Source: Parapedobacter pyrenivorans
GTDB lineage: Bacteria; Bacteroidota; Bacteroidia; Sphingobacteriales; Sphingobacteriaceae
DNA: 64,000 nucleotides
Direction: 5' to 3'
Assembly: GCF_014636865.1 (NCBI RefSeq)
Contig: NZ_BMER01000003.1
Location: 434,215-498,214 of the forward strand
The translations under genes and the position numbers were made by a program. Below are positions 17,539 through 28,100 of this stretch, piece after piece (the first letter of the stretch is position 1; every line of letters begins with the position of its first letter). The notes below the pieces were generated by a model. The model had not been told where the DNA came from and made no database searches. It worked only from the letters and a program-made list of their open reading frames with translations.

Positions 17539-18974
17539 GTGATTGGAGAATAGTGAGGCACCAATGACTTCATAATAAACCATCCAATTAAATAAGAAAC
17601 TGCACAGATGGAAAAAATAATGAAGTATCCGGATTCAATTCCTGTGAATCCCATGAATTTCATGTTGGTATCTACAGAATAATCGAACAGCATCCCCGAA
17701 CCTTTGTTAATCAAGAACGCTCCAACTCCTCCCGCCATGCCGCCGATTCCTGTAATGGTGGCAATACTCGATCTCGGAAACATATCACCGATCGTCGAAA
17801 AAATATTGGCTGACCAAGCTTGGTGCGCAGCCCCAGCAATACCGATAATGATCACGGGAATCCACACCGAAATGTGTCCTAAAGGCTGCGCAAGCAATGT
17901 CAATAACGGAAAAAATGCAAAGATAAGCATCGACTTCATGCGGCCTGCGTAGGGATTCATCCCCTGCTTGTCTACAAAATAGGTAGGCAACCAGCCCCCG
18001 ATGATCGATAAGAGGGTGAGCGCATACAGTACAAATATATGCCACGCACTTTCCGTCGAATCCAGGCTATATACCGAACTTAAATAGGCTGGTGTCCAAA
18101 ACAGGAAAAACCACCAAACGCCATCGGTCATGAACTTACCGGCTGCGAAGGCCCATGTTTGCCTATACTTGAACGCCTGTGCAAACGACATTTTCCTTCG
18201 CACGGCGACTGATCCATCAGCTGGAATCTGGCTCCTATCGTTCTCGTCATCCTGTTGGATATATGCCAATTCAGCAGCATTTACTTTTGGATGCGCGTGC
18301 GGTTTGTTATACATAAATATCCAAAAGCCCATCCACACGAATCCCAATGCACCGATGATAATAAAAGATGCTTCCCAACCGTAAGCTGCCGCAATGAACG
18401 GAATAGTCAGCGGTGCCGCCAACGCGCCTACCGTAGCGCCTGCATTGAAGATGCTCGTAGCAAACCCACGGTCTTTTTTTGGGAAAAATTCCGCAGTTGC
18501 CTTGATCGCGGCCGGGAAGTTACCTGATTCACCGATGGCCAGCACAATCCGTGCAAAAATAAACAGGGTTACGCTTACCGACACCACGCGACTTACATCG
18601 CCTACCGTTCCGATGATTTCCTTTGCTTCTTCAAAACCAACGAACCAACGGCCCGTCAAGATCCCAGATGTAGCGATTCCGCAATACGCATGTATACATG
18701 CACCGACCGACCAAACACCAATTGACCACAAAAACCCTCGCTTGGTGTCCATCCAGTCAACTAATCTGCCCGCAAACAGCATGGAACCGGCGTAGACAAT
18801 CGAAAAAACAGCAGTGATATTTCCGTAATCGTTGTTTCGCCAATGAAATTCGGGAACGATGAAATCCTTCCAGGTCAGGGATAGAACTTGCCGATCGAGA
18901 TAATTAATGGTCGTTGCAAAAAATAACAAGGCACAAATACTCCATCGATAGTTACTTAACGGTTGAGATTTCAT
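17526..18974 (-). CDS. exuT: MFS hexuronate transporter, ExuT type
   Basis: An inner-membrane importer of the anion:cation symporter group of the major facilitator superfamily, likely taking up glucuronate or galacturonate. The 482-residue product has about 12 membrane segments and the family signatures ATTINYLDRQVLSL near the N terminus and IGESGNFPAAIKATAEFFPKKDRG before the fifth segment. A substrate link to uronates is supported by uxaC immediately upstream (135 bp gap). It is preceded by a perfect LacI-type palindrome. Confidence 0.9.
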   Translation of the reverse strand: MKSQPLSNYRWSICALLFFATTINYLDRQVLSLTWKDFIVPEFHWRNNDYGNITAVFSIVYAGSMLFAGRLVDWMDTKRGFLWSIGVWSVGACIHAYCGIATSGILTGRWFVGFEEAKEIIGTVGDVSRVVSVSVTLFIFARIVLAIGESGNFPAAIKATAEFFPKKDRGFATSIFNAGATVGALAAPLTIPFIAAAYGWEASFIIIGALGFVWMGFWIFMYNKPHAHPKVNAAELAYIQQDDENDRSQIPADGSVAVRRKMSFAQAFKYRQTWAFAAGKFMTDGVWWFFLFWTPAYLSSVYSLDSTESAWHIFVLYALTLLSIIGGWLPTYFVDKQGMNPYAGRMKSMLIFAFFPLLTLLAQPLGHISVWIPVIIIGIAGAAHQAWSANIFSTIGDMFPRSSIATITGIGGMAGGVGAFLINKGSGMLFDYSVDTNMKFMGFTGIESGYFIIFSICAVSYLIGWFIMKSLVPHYSPITDID

Positions 18975-19007
18975 AATATAAGTATCAAAAGTGATTAGAT
19001 TTATATC

Positions 19008-19023
19008 GCGTAAACGTTTACGC
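19008..19023. promoter_or_regulatory. LacI-type operator upstream of exuT
   Basis: A perfect 16-bp palindrome GCGTAAACGTTTACGC with the central AACGTT typical of LacI/GalR-family sites. It lies just downstream of a -7 element (19028-19035 on the minus strand), over the expected transcript start, where a bound repressor would block transcription. Confidence 0.78.
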
Positions 19024-19027
19024 CATC

Positions 19028-19035
19028 CAAATATA
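19028..19035 (-). promoter_or_regulatory. -7 element of exuT
   Basis: The minus strand reads TATATTTG, a full TAnnTTTG match, immediately upstream of the 19008-19023 palindrome. No clear -33 element. Confidence 0.6.
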
Positions 19036-19081
19036 GAAAGACTCGTCGAATTGCCGGCTTTTATCGCTAGAAATTCTGCGA

Positions 19082-19100
19082 AATCGTTTTCGTTACGATT
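19082..19100. promoter_or_regulatory. Second candidate regulator site between uxaC and exuT
   Basis: Inverted repeat AATCGT-N7-ACGATT. Its form AATCGTTnnCGnnACGwTT is shared with the site before the Gfo/Idh gene (23179-23201) and nearly with that between susC and the LacI gene (28367-28392). Confidence 0.5.
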
Positions 19101-19109
19101 GGAGGTCGG

Positions 19110-20516
19110 TTACGTCTTCCAACCGAAATAGGCATTGGCATTGTTATAGCAGATGTCTTGGATAACCTGACCTACCCATTCCGTATCATTCGGTAATTCG
19201 CCGTTTTCCATCTCCGTACCGAAAAGATCGCATAGCAATCTCCTGAAATACTCATGCCTGGGAAAGGATAGAAAGCTCCTGGAATCGGTGATCATCCCCA
19301 AGAACCGGCTTAGCAACCCCATGTTGGACAGCGCATTGATCTGTCTGGTCATTCCGTCTTTCTGGTCAAGAAACCACCATGCCGTTCCAAACTGGATCTT
19401 CCCGGCCACCGATCCGTCATTGAAATTCCCGACCATCGTGGCCATCAGCTCATTGTCCGCTGGGTTGAGGTTGTATAGAATGGTTTTTGCCAATTGATCC
19501 TTGCTGTCTAACTTATCCAAAAACTTGGAAAGCGCGCTGCCTTGGCGGAAATCGCCGATGGAATCCCAGCCTGTATCCGGCCCGAGCTTATGCATCATCC
19601 GCGAATTATTGTTCCTTAAGGCACCTAGGTGATATTGCTGTACCCAGCCCTTTTCGGCGTCCCATTGCGCAAAAAGAAGCAGCATCGCCGACTTGAACTG
19701 ACGATGCTCCATATCCGACACGACGTTTCCGGCCAATGCCTTTTTAAAAATGCGCCCAATCTCTTCCTCGGTATAATCCACCACATATATTTCCTCTAGC
19801 CCGTGGTCGGACACCTTGCATCCCATAGCGGCAAAAAAATCGTGCCGCGTCTTGAGTGCAGCGACGAAATCGGCAAATGTCGTGACCGACCTGCCGGAAA
19901 CAGCCGCCAAGGTGGCTACATACGCCGCAAAGACTGCGGGTTTACCCAGGTTCATGGCCGCATCCGGCCGGAAAGCAGGGAATACAGGAATCTCATAGCC
20001 TTCATCTTGCAATTGTTGGTGGTAACCCAAGTTATCCAACGGATCGTCCGTCGTGCAGATGACACGCACATTCATACGCTGCAACAATCCCCGTACACGG
20101 TATGCTGGCGACTGCAGCTTTTCTCGAGTTTCGTCAAATATCCGGTCGGCTGTTTCCGGAGTCAGCAGATCGGTTATCCCAAAATAACGTTGTAATTCGA
20201 GGTGCGTCCAATGGTACAATGGATTCCGCAACGTATAGGGAACTGTCTCCGCCCATTTGCGGAACTTCTCGCGGTCTGGACGATCGCCGGTGATAAAGCT
20301 TTCGTCAATACCATTCGTCCGCATGGCCCGCCATTTATAATGATCTCCATTTAGCCATACTTGGGTAATATTCTCAAATCGGGTATTCTCAGCAATCTGT
20401 TGCGGAGGCAGGTGACAGTGGTAGTCGATGATGGGCATCTTTGCCGCATAATCGTGATACAATAGCTGCGCTGTCTTTGTATTTAGTAAAAAGTGTTCGT
20501 CTAAAAATTTTTTCAT
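19110..20516 (-). CDS. uxaC: Uronate isomerase
   Basis: UxaC converts glucuronate to fructuronate and galacturonate to tagaturonate, the first intracellular step of hexuronate use. The 468-residue product has the amidohydrolase-like opening MPIIDYHCHLPPQQIAEN, the CTTDDPLDNLGYH segment, and the late ITDSRSFLSFPRHEYFRR motif of the family. Length is typical. Genes for the following steps (uxaA/uxaB, uxuA/uxuB, kdgK) are not in the window. It lies between the DUF6807 lipoprotein gene and exuT on one strand. Confidence 0.96.
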   Translation of the reverse strand: MKKFLDEHFLLNTKTAQLLYHDYAAKMPIIDYHCHLPPQQIAENTRFENITQVWLNGDHYKWRAMRTNGIDESFITGDRPDREKFRKWAETVPYTLRNPLYHWTHLELQRYFGITDLLTPETADRIFDETREKLQSPAYRVRGLLQRMNVRVICTTDDPLDNLGYHQQLQDEGYEIPVFPAFRPDAAMNLGKPAVFAAYVATLAAVSGRSVTTFADFVAALKTRHDFFAAMGCKVSDHGLEEIYVVDYTEEEIGRIFKKALAGNVVSDMEHRQFKSAMLLLFAQWDAEKGWVQQYHLGALRNNNSRMMHKLGPDTGWDSIGDFRQGSALSKFLDKLDSKDQLAKTILYNLNPADNELMATMVGNFNDGSVAGKIQFGTAWWFLDQKDGMTRQINALSNMGLLSRFLGMITDSRSFLSFPRHEYFRRLLCDLFGTEMENGELPNDTEWVGQVIQDICYNNANAYFGWKT

Positions 20517-20534
20517 TTTGTATATATGCCCTTC

Positions 20535-20568
20535 GGCTATCAGCGTTCGATTATCAATTCACGATAAT
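20535..20568. repeat. Heptad-like repeat and inverted repeat in the uxaC leader
   Basis: Heptamers GGCTATC-AGCGTTC-GATTATC-AATTCAC (20535-20562) share the 7-bp period of the repeat at 17511. The inverted repeat ATTATC-N7-GATAAT (20550-20568) overlaps its end. The element is 19 bp upstream of the uxaC ATG, so it could affect the mRNA leader. Confidence 0.4.
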
Positions 20569-20570
20569 TT

Positions 20571-20606
20571 AATTGCACAGCCGCTGCTGGCAACGGCTGT
20601 GCAATT
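20571..20606 (-). terminator. Hairpin between the DUF6807 gene and uxaC
   Basis: A perfect 13-bp stem AATTGCACAGCCG/CGGCTGTGCAATT with a 10-nt loop starts 20 bp after the DUF6807 stop (read on the minus strand). A strong T-run is missing, so it may terminate weakly, or protect upstream mRNA and tune uxaC/exuT levels. Confidence 0.6.
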
Positions 20607-20626
20607 GGAAAAAATGGGTCGATCTA

Positions 20627-21700
20627 CTATTGACCGTTGAATTCCGTAAACCGATCATTGATGGCGGCAGCGTCCAATTTGCTCCCGCTATGGATTAAGA
20701 CCTTATACCTAAACCGGGTGGATGCACCGCTATCCAACTTGAAATCCAGCACATCCTTACCTCCACTGAGCTCCTTTTGTCCCAGAGGATTGGCCGCAAA
20801 CAGCCCATAGCCGCGGGCATGCCAATAGGTAGGATATCCTGGATTGCCGGAATGGTCGAGGATGACGAGCGATACGTCCTCCCCTTCGATGGTACCATTG
20901 AGGGTCACCCATTTTCCGCGGGTCCCCCAGACGTCATCACCCTCAATACCTTCGCTGCTCACGTAATGTCCGGTAACTCCCTCGTTATTAGCTTGGGCCA
21001 CCTCGGTCACAATCCCGTTGGCATCGGTAAATTTGGCCGGTTGATCGGAGGGATGCTCAAGTTCCCGGGCCAGACGTATTCCCAGTACCCCCTCTTTGTT
21101 GTCCTTTAGCGATACATCTTTCAGTGCCGTTAATTTGATATCCAGTGCGACGGATGTGCTACTATCATCCGCTACATGAAAAGTATATCGGGTGTCTTCC
21201 CTTAGCAGGCTATCGCCTTGTGGGCTCAGCCAGAACTTCGTGACATCAAGTATGCCGGTATCACCGTTGCTTTCGGTTTCATTGACAGCTGAATGATGGA
21301 TACTCCCATAACCCATCCGCTTTTCGGCCGGGATGGTCGTTGAGTTATTCCAGAAGTCAAGCCCGTTTACGTCGCCGTAATTGAACCATAATCCAATATG
21401 GTGCGGATGGTCTGTCCGCTCGTTTGCCCGGGGTTGCACAGGCCAGCCACGTGTAACAAAATGACCGCCCTTAGTACGTAAGGGGAACAAAACCGGCTTT
21501 TTCAAACTATCGGCATAGCAATACGCTGTATAAGGTTGCCCATCGAGCAGTATGTCAATGCTCTTGCTCTCAGGATGTTCTACGAATGAAAACCGGTCGG
21601 ATTGTTCCCCTTCCCGCTCCTGCCCCGATTGCGATTGCCCACAGCCCATAAAGGCCGCGGATAGCGCAAGAGCTCCCATTAAAATAGTTGTCGTTTTCAT
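20627..21700 (-). CDS. DUF6807 (PmoA-like) family lipoprotein
   Basis: A 357-residue exported protein with a lipoprotein signal MKTTTILMGALALSAAFMGC (C20). The rest is beta-rich and matches the family often labelled PmoA or DUF6807 (GLWFNYGDVNGLDFWN, FAANPLGQKELSGGKDVLDF). The PmoA label is historical and does not imply methane oxidation. Members usually lie next to Gfo/Idh/MocA oxidoreductases in sugar loci, as here (10 bp apart), so a role in handling an unusual sugar or glycoside is likely. Function is unknown. Confidence 0.75.
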   Translation of the reverse strand: MKTTTILMGALALSAAFMGCGQSQSGQEREGEQSDRFSFVEHPESKSIDILLDGQPYTAYCYADSLKKPVLFPLRTKGGHFVTRGWPVQPRANERTDHPHHIGLWFNYGDVNGLDFWNNSTTIPAEKRMGYGSIHHSAVNETESNGDTGILDVTKFWLSPQGDSLLREDTRYTFHVADDSSTSVALDIKLTALKDVSLKDNKEGVLGIRLARELEHPSDQPAKFTDANGIVTEVAQANNEGVTGHYVSSEGIEGDDVWGTRGKWVTLNGTIEGEDVSLVILDHSGNPGYPTYWHARGYGLFAANPLGQKELSGGKDVLDFKLDSGASTRFRYKVLIHSGSKLDAAAINDRFTEFNGQ

Positions 21701-21710
21701 TTTACGAATC

Positions 21711-23051
21711 TTAAGAAACCACCACTTCTTGTTTTGCGTCATCAAATGTTACCCGTTTGCCGGTTTCATAAGCGGTGCGTCCCATAATATTGGCTAAAGA
21801 GTGGTTGTATCCGGCCACGACATCTGCATTGGGCTTTTTCCGGTTCCGCACACACTCCATCCAGTTCAGCATATGCAAAGAAGTCATTGGGTCGCTACCT
21901 GTATTGGCCGATGTTTCCATTTTGGCAGCGTTCGAAAGGGTAAACGGTTCGAGCAGATTTTCTTTCATTCCCATGTCAGCTGCCGACCGCTGGCTCAGCC
22001 CGCCTTCCGCAGTCACTTCGTTCGTATCCAAGTTCAACGAACCTGCATTTGAGAAGTATAATTCCTTTACACCACCCGCCGAGTTGGTAAACCGCGACGA
22101 ATACAATACCTGAAATCCCTTTGAATCGCCTTCAGGACCGTAGTCCATCACAGCCGTCAGCGTATCCGGGTTGGTGCGCCCATCGTTCCACTGATAAATC
22201 CCTCCATTGGCGACTACGCTACGCGGGTGCGGCAGGTCGGTAAACCAGTGTACTGTATCAATCTGGTGCGCCATCCATTGGCCGAAAATGCCGGATGAAT
22301 ACGGCCAGAACAACCGGTATTCGAGGTAGAACCGTGGATTCCAGGCCACTTTGGGGCGATTCATCAGGAACCGATCCCAGTCGGTATCTTGTTGACGGAT
22401 TTCTTTGGTGAGTTCGGGCAGGCGCCAACGGCCAGGCTGGTTTACATTCCAGGTCATATCCACCATTTTGATATCCCCGAATTTACCCGACCGGATGTAT
22501 TCGTTCGCTGCAATATAATTAGGGGCGCTGCGACGCTGCGATCCAACCTGCAGGATTTTGCCGGTCTCTTCCACCGCTTTCCGCACTATTTTGGCATCTT
22601 CCAATGTCTCAGCCAATGGCTTTTCTACGTACACATCTTTTCCGTGCCGTACGGCATCGGCAGCAATTAGCGCGTGTTGAAAATCCGCCGTACTGATAAT
22701 GACCGCATCCACATCGGTCCGCGGAAAAAGTTCATCATTGTTCCGGTATTTCGCAAGTTCTATACCTGCCTTTTCCTTTGCATAAGCGTAGGCCTCGTCA
22801 CGACGCCTGTTCCACAGGTCCGAAACCGCCACAAACTCAAAATTCTGAGCCTTTGCATGGTTCATAAAGGCAGGGAACAGCGAGCTTCTGAACCGGTTTG
22901 AAAACCCGACGATGCCCACACGTACGCGGTCATTGGCTCCAATAATCCGTGCATAGCTTTTTGCGCTGAACCCCATAGCGGATAATCCGACGACGCCGGC
23001 TCCCACCGAAGCCTGCTTGATAAATTCTCGACGAGAAGTTGTTGATTTCAT
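21711..23051 (-). CDS. Gfo/Idh/MocA family oxidoreductase with Tat signal
   Basis: An NAD(P)-dependent oxidoreductase of the sugar dehydrogenase type, exported by the Tat route. The 446-residue product starts with SRREFIKQASVGAGVVGLSAMGF, cited here only by its twin-arginine core SRREFIKQ. The Rossmann fold begins RVRVGIVGFSNRF and includes the VEKPLAETLEDA motif with catalytic-type Lys, followed by the C-terminal beta-sheet domain. Some relatives oxidise and hydrolyse glycosides through a tightly bound NAD (GH109 mechanism). The gene lies between susD and the DUF6807 lipoprotein gene. Confidence 0.88.
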   Translation of the reverse strand: MKSTTSRREFIKQASVGAGVVGLSAMGFSAKSYARIIGANDRVRVGIVGFSNRFRSSLFPAFMNHAKAQNFEFVAVSDLWNRRRDEAYAYAKEKAGIELAKYRNNDELFPRTDVDAVIISTADFQHALIAADAVRHGKDVYVEKPLAETLEDAKIVRKAVEETGKILQVGSQRRSAPNYIAANEYIRSGKFGDIKMVDMTWNVNQPGRWRLPELTKEIRQQDTDWDRFLMNRPKVAWNPRFYLEYRLFWPYSSGIFGQWMAHQIDTVHWFTDLPHPRSVVANGGIYQWNDGRTNPDTLTAVMDYGPEGDSKGFQVLYSSRFTNSAGGVKELYFSNAGSLNLDTNEVTAEGGLSQRSAADMGMKENLLEPFTLSNAAKMETSANTGSDPMTSLHMLNWMECVRNRKKPNADVVAGYNHSLANIMGRTAYETGKRVTFDDAKQEVVVS

Positions 23052-23178
23052 CTTTATTTGATTTTATAATTGTGACTATTATGATATTAATGGTCAAAAT
23101 ACAGGATCGCTTAACCACACGAATACAATGATACCGCAATCTTTCAAGCCGAAGAAAGAATTCGACCGTTTTTTTTGC

Positions 23179-23201
23179 GCAATCGTTACCGAAACGTTTG
23201 C
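23179..23201. promoter_or_regulatory. LacI-type operator candidate upstream of the Gfo/Idh gene
   Basis: The near-palindrome GCAATCGTT-ACCGA-AACGTTTGC has 9-bp arms with one mismatch. It lies in the 173-bp gap between susD and the Gfo/Idh gene and shares the GCAATCG...TTGC form of the site next to the LacI gene. Confidence 0.6.
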
Positions 23202-23224
23202 AGAACCTGCTAGCGCCTAAATTT

Positions 23225-25132
23225 CTAAATATCCTCGCGATAATTCGGATTTTGCAACAGTTGAGGAGCCTTTTGCCGTTCAGTGGTTGTGATTGGCAGC
23301 CAGTAAACCGCATTTGTCATCATATTGTTTGGCATGGCCTGATTATATTTCCATGTTGTTGTAACTGTAGCGGGCGTTTTCCTGTTATCTGTTACTTCCA
23401 TAATATCGACACCATATTGTGGTAGGGTCATTGTTTCGGCCATAATTACCCACCGTCTTATGTCAAACCACCGTGATTCTTCGCCATACAGTTCAATTTT
23501 TCGTTCATGCCTTAATGCGTCTCTCAATTCCTCGTCCGTTGCCTTGGTGTTGGGGAGGAGTACGCGGTTTCTGAAAAAATTCACCCATTCTCTCGTCTCC
23601 TCATATTCACCCAACTCCCAGCACGCTTCTGCGTAACCAAGCACCACTTCGGTATACCGCATATATGGCCAAATGTTGAAATTATAATCCGTGCTACCAG
23701 TCACCCCCTGCTGTACCCATTTCATCGTCAAATAGCCAACGTAGTTGCCGTTGCCCGCTACAATCGGACCGTTACGCGTATCCAAACCATAGACAGCCGT
23801 TTCCGACCCATCCGCTTTGATCGTCACCCGCGTACGTCTATCATAAATACCTAGAGGATCCCTAAGTTTCAAACTCGATGGCCGAGGCTCTATATCATAG
23901 ATGGCACTATCATACAAAACATTCGCGTAAAACCTCGCTTCACGGTTATGATAGGGATTATCGCTATCAAAACCCGTGAGCGCTGGCTTATTTTTCATAT
24001 ACCTGCCGGTGTTTGCGCCTTCGGCCACCTCTTCAATATAATAATGATCAAAGAAATTAGTACCGTCTTCCATTTCATACTCATCCACCATCCGTTGCAG
24101 CGGTGCATTTCTTCCATAAAGCCCGTCATACCCATTTGGTCCGTCTATCTGGTTAGTACGATGCCGTGTGCCCAAAGCCTGATCAAACATTTTAGCAAAA
24201 ATAAATTCGCCGTCGGCAGGAGTAGCACTATTGCCCGTCAACGCCCTATAGTTTTGTGCTACCGTAGCCTTATCGCCGCCCGATGCCCCGAAATCGGCCA
24301 AGGTCAACGACGAACCGGAAAGTTCCATTAAAGCCTTCGCAGCATTTTTTGCAGCTGTCCATAATGCTATCCTATCGGGATTTACATAGCGAACGAGTGC
24401 ATTGTCGTTACTTATATTTATACCCGAAACATCCCCGGCTGTGAGATCACTCGCGGCAAATAATAACATTCTTGCTTTAAGTGCCAAAGCGGCTTCTTTA
24501 CACGCCCTACCTAATTCTTGTTCCGATTTGAGTGGTAAAAGAGCGGCGGCGGCATCACAATCTGCGACGATAAAATTAACGGTTTCTTCAAAAGTAGCCC
24601 GGGTAATTGCCGAAAAGTCATCGTTTAATTTGGCGGCTTTATCCAATAACGTTAGACCTCCGTAGCTGCGGGCCATGTTACAATAATTAAATGCTCGCAA
24701 AAACAACGCTTCTCCTTTTAAAACGTCTGTTTTCGCTTTTACATCGGCCTGTTGTGCTGAAGGATAGGTTTCCGCAATGCCATCAATTTTCTCAAGAAAT
24801 TGATTGATGCGTTGTACCTGTTCGAATTGCGACCATCGATAGGGCTCCATAAAATGATTGCCAAGCGACGCGTCCGGAGACATCGTACCATCCAAGGGGG
24901 CGGTCGTGCTGGCACCTCTCCCAAATATTGCTTCATCAGTGAAGTTACTTCCTTTAACACTCTGAAAACCATGGCCAAGGCCATCATAGCAATAATTCAG
25001 ATAAGAACTTGCAAGTTCAGGACTAGACCATACGATATCATCAGAATATTGATCCAAGGGGGCTTTGTCCAGAATATTTTTGTTACATGCAGTAGCAAAA
25101 AACAAGAAGGCAACTATAACATATTGTTTCAT
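23225..25132 (-). CDS. RagB/SusD family outer-membrane glycan-binding lipoprotein
   Basis: SusD-like proteins sit on the cell surface and hand glycans to their SusC partner. The 635-residue product begins MKQYVIVAFLFFATACNKN (lipid site C16), with the early helical repeats (FLRAFNYCNMARSYGG is the usual SusD motif) and the late RHERKIELYGEESRWFDIRRW signature. It follows susC by 19 bp. The glycan cannot be read from sequence; uxaC and exuT nearby suggest one containing uronic acid. Confidence 0.95.
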   Translation of the reverse strand: MKQYVIVAFLFFATACNKNILDKAPLDQYSDDIVWSSPELASSYLNYCYDGLGHGFQSVKGSNFTDEAIFGRGASTTAPLDGTMSPDASLGNHFMEPYRWSQFEQVQRINQFLEKIDGIAETYPSAQQADVKAKTDVLKGEALFLRAFNYCNMARSYGGLTLLDKAAKLNDDFSAITRATFEETVNFIVADCDAAAALLPLKSEQELGRACKEAALALKARMLLFAASDLTAGDVSGINISNDNALVRYVNPDRIALWTAAKNAAKALMELSGSSLTLADFGASGGDKATVAQNYRALTGNSATPADGEFIFAKMFDQALGTRHRTNQIDGPNGYDGLYGRNAPLQRMVDEYEMEDGTNFFDHYYIEEVAEGANTGRYMKNKPALTGFDSDNPYHNREARFYANVLYDSAIYDIEPRPSSLKLRDPLGIYDRRTRVTIKADGSETAVYGLDTRNGPIVAGNGNYVGYLTMKWVQQGVTGSTDYNFNIWPYMRYTEVVLGYAEACWELGEYEETREWVNFFRNRVLLPNTKATDEELRDALRHERKIELYGEESRWFDIRRWVIMAETMTLPQYGVDIMEVTDNRKTPATVTTTWKYNQAMPNNMMTNAVYWLPITTTERQKAPQLLQNPNYREDI

Positions 25133-25151
25133 AACTTTGCTATTTATTCAG

Positions 25152-28100
25152 TTAAAAAGACACCCTTGCACCCAATGCCAGCACCCTCGTAGTGGGGTAA
25201 GTAGAGACCGAAGATACTTCTGGATCTGTTCCTACTGCATTTTTGTTATACAAGAAAAATAAATTTTTACCCGTAACGTATACGCTTGCTCCTTTGAGCC
25301 TTACTGATTTCAATTGATTTTCGGTAAAATTGTAGGAAAGCTCCACGCTTTTGAGTCGGGCAAAGGCCATATTGTAATAATCAAAACTGGATAAATAAGC
25401 ATCCTTCCTCCAGTATTCCTCTACCCGTTCAAATGCTCTATGCATCGTTGCATCTGTGTTAGACTCCGTCCATCGATCATCTGCGTAATATTGAAAGTAA
25501 TTGCCAAAGGTCCCCATATATATAAAATCGCCCTCCGTCTCCGCAATCCGTCGCCAGTTGTTTCCGACACCTTGCACCAATGCCTGCAGTTGAATATTTC
25601 CATACCGCACAGACACATTAACTCCAAAGGTTATTTCTGGATCCCCATTAAGGTTATAAACGGTCCGGTCGGCTTCCGTAATTTCGCCGTCTCCATTATA
25701 ATCTGCCAATATCACATCCCCCGCTCGTGCCCCCGGAACATGTGGTGTGGAATTGACGTGTTCTGCATCACGGTATATCCCGATTGCCTTATACTGCAAA
25801 AATGCAGATGTGGGATGCCCGGTTAGCCGCTGCCAGTCATAAGAAACGGCTGGTTCATCATACTCTATAATTTTATTACGTGCAAATGAAAATATACCCG
25901 TTACCGCATAGTCAAACTTTGTCGATTTACTTCGATACCCCAATGTTGCGTCAAAGCCTTTGCTCGATACAATTCCAAAATTCTCGTCCGGTAAAGACAA
26001 TCCCGTAAAATCCGGCACGGAGGCATTACGGGCCACTAGAATGTCCGTACGTTTTTGATAGAAAGCATCGATGTCGAATCTGATTTTACTATCAAGCATG
26101 AAAGATTCAAACCCTACATTGAAGACATTCGCAACTTCCCAGGTTATATTGGGATTAGGCTCCCCAACTTGATACAAGCTTGTCTGATAACCCCTCGATG
26201 GCCCGAATGTTTGTCCATCACCTGTTGCATACATGGTCAGATACTGAAACGGGAGTATAGCGTCGTTCCCTAACTGCCCCCATGAAGCTTTTAACTTAAA
26301 ATAATTGATTGCCTGGATATTGTTCTGCCAGAAATCTTCGCTTGAGGCGGTCCACCCTAACAGCACACTCGGGAAATTCCCCCAGCGACCGGCATCTTTG
26401 GAAAACCGCAGCGAACCATCTCGTCGAAAAGTAAATTCAAACAGGTATTTACTGTCATAATTATAGGCAAGTCTTCCAAAATAGTTTAGCCGTGCATCTA
26501 CGCCTACAGACGAGGAATTACTCATCTCTTCAGTGGATCCAAAATTCAGATAAGGCAGGGCTACTGTTTGAAAACCTCTGCGATATGCCGTGATCCCCTT
26601 GTCTAAGTAATCCATACTTTCAACAGCAGCAAATGTGCTTATGGAGTGTTTGTCAAAAGATTTGTCGTAATTTATCTTCAAACTGTTCGTTACTCTTCGT
26701 GAATCGCTGTATGTATCCTCTACCCTCGGATCGGCTATTTCAGCTCTAATTTGTGGGGTGAGAAATGCCTGGCCATTTTGGCTACCATCATTTCCGGCAG
26801 CTAAATAGGCGTCTTTATCCAAAAAATATAACGTCGCCAGATCCTGTACATATTTCTGTACGCCGAAGAGCATATCGTACGAGTAGTTGCCAATTACAGA
26901 TAGTCCATCCACCCACGGAATTTTTACCGTGGCGGTTAGCATATTCTGACTCGTGTAACGCTTATTATCCGTATAGCCTGTTTTGCTCGCATCCGTATCG
27001 GTTACCGGTTGCTGAGCCTTTTCAATATCAGGCCCGGGTTCACCGGTTGGCCAGATAGCGGTGGATACAGGCAGATTTCGGATAATACTGGTAAACTCCG
27101 TATTGTACGGGTCCATTATATTGGATTGAGTCCCTGCTACATTCAGGTTGAGTGTGATGTACTCATTTAAGTCTGCTTGTAAATTAAGTCTATAATTATA
27201 CCGATGATGAGATGAGGACCCGGATCTATAAATCCCATCATCCTTCATCGCACCGAATCCGCCGTAATATTTAATATCTTTGGACCCGCCTGATACCCTA
27301 AAATTATATTGATCACTCTTCGAATAGTCTTTTATCACCGTACTGAACCAATCGGTGTTCGGATGCGTCCATGGATAATTACCCGATTTGAACTTTTCAA
27401 CATCTTCGGCTGAATACGCCATATTTTCTTCAGAAATACCCCTGTAGGATTGCACTTCCCGTACCATTGTGGCATACGTCGTAGCATCCGTCATCTTTGG
27501 AAGTAAAGATGCCGATGACCATCCTGAGTAGAAATCGAATTCGAACCTTGGCGGACTTTCTTTTCCTGATTTTGTAGTGACAAGTATTACCCCATTCGCA
27601 GCACGGGAGCCGTAAATTCCGGCCGAAGCGTCCTTTAAAACAGAGAGACTTTCGATATCCCCGGGCGCTATGGAATTAAGGTCCCGCCCAGGAATGCCAT
27701 CAATAACGACGAGAACGGCAGTATTGTCATAAGAATTACCGATAGTTGAAGTTCCTCTGATACTTAATGATGCATTATCGGCTCCGGGACGCCCGCTTGA
27801 CTGTGCAACGAATAGTCCGGGCACACGGCCGCTCAATGCACTGGAAACATTGGGAGACGGTGTGGCAGTAATCTCTTCAGGTGACAAGGTTGAAACGGAA
27901 CCTATCACGTTAACCTTTTTCTGAACTCCATAGCCTACAACTATTGCCTCTTCCATCTCTGTGGCCTGTCCGGTTAGCTCAACGTTAATGATTGCCCTGT
28001 TCTCAACGGCAATCTCTTGGGTCGTCATTCCGATAAATGAAAATAGCAAGACTGAATTTTCTGGAACATTGGAAAGCGAATAGTTTCCCTCGTTGTCGGT

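Noticed and set aside
20627-21700. Particulate methane monooxygenase subunit
   Set aside because: The PmoA label on this family is historical. The protein is a soluble lipoprotein in a sugar locus, with no pmoB/pmoC and no membrane bundle.
23948-24331. Long open frames opposite susD, susC, uxaC, alaS and uvrD
   Set aside because: They are antisense or shifted readings of well-supported genes, lack start signals and have no recognisable domains.
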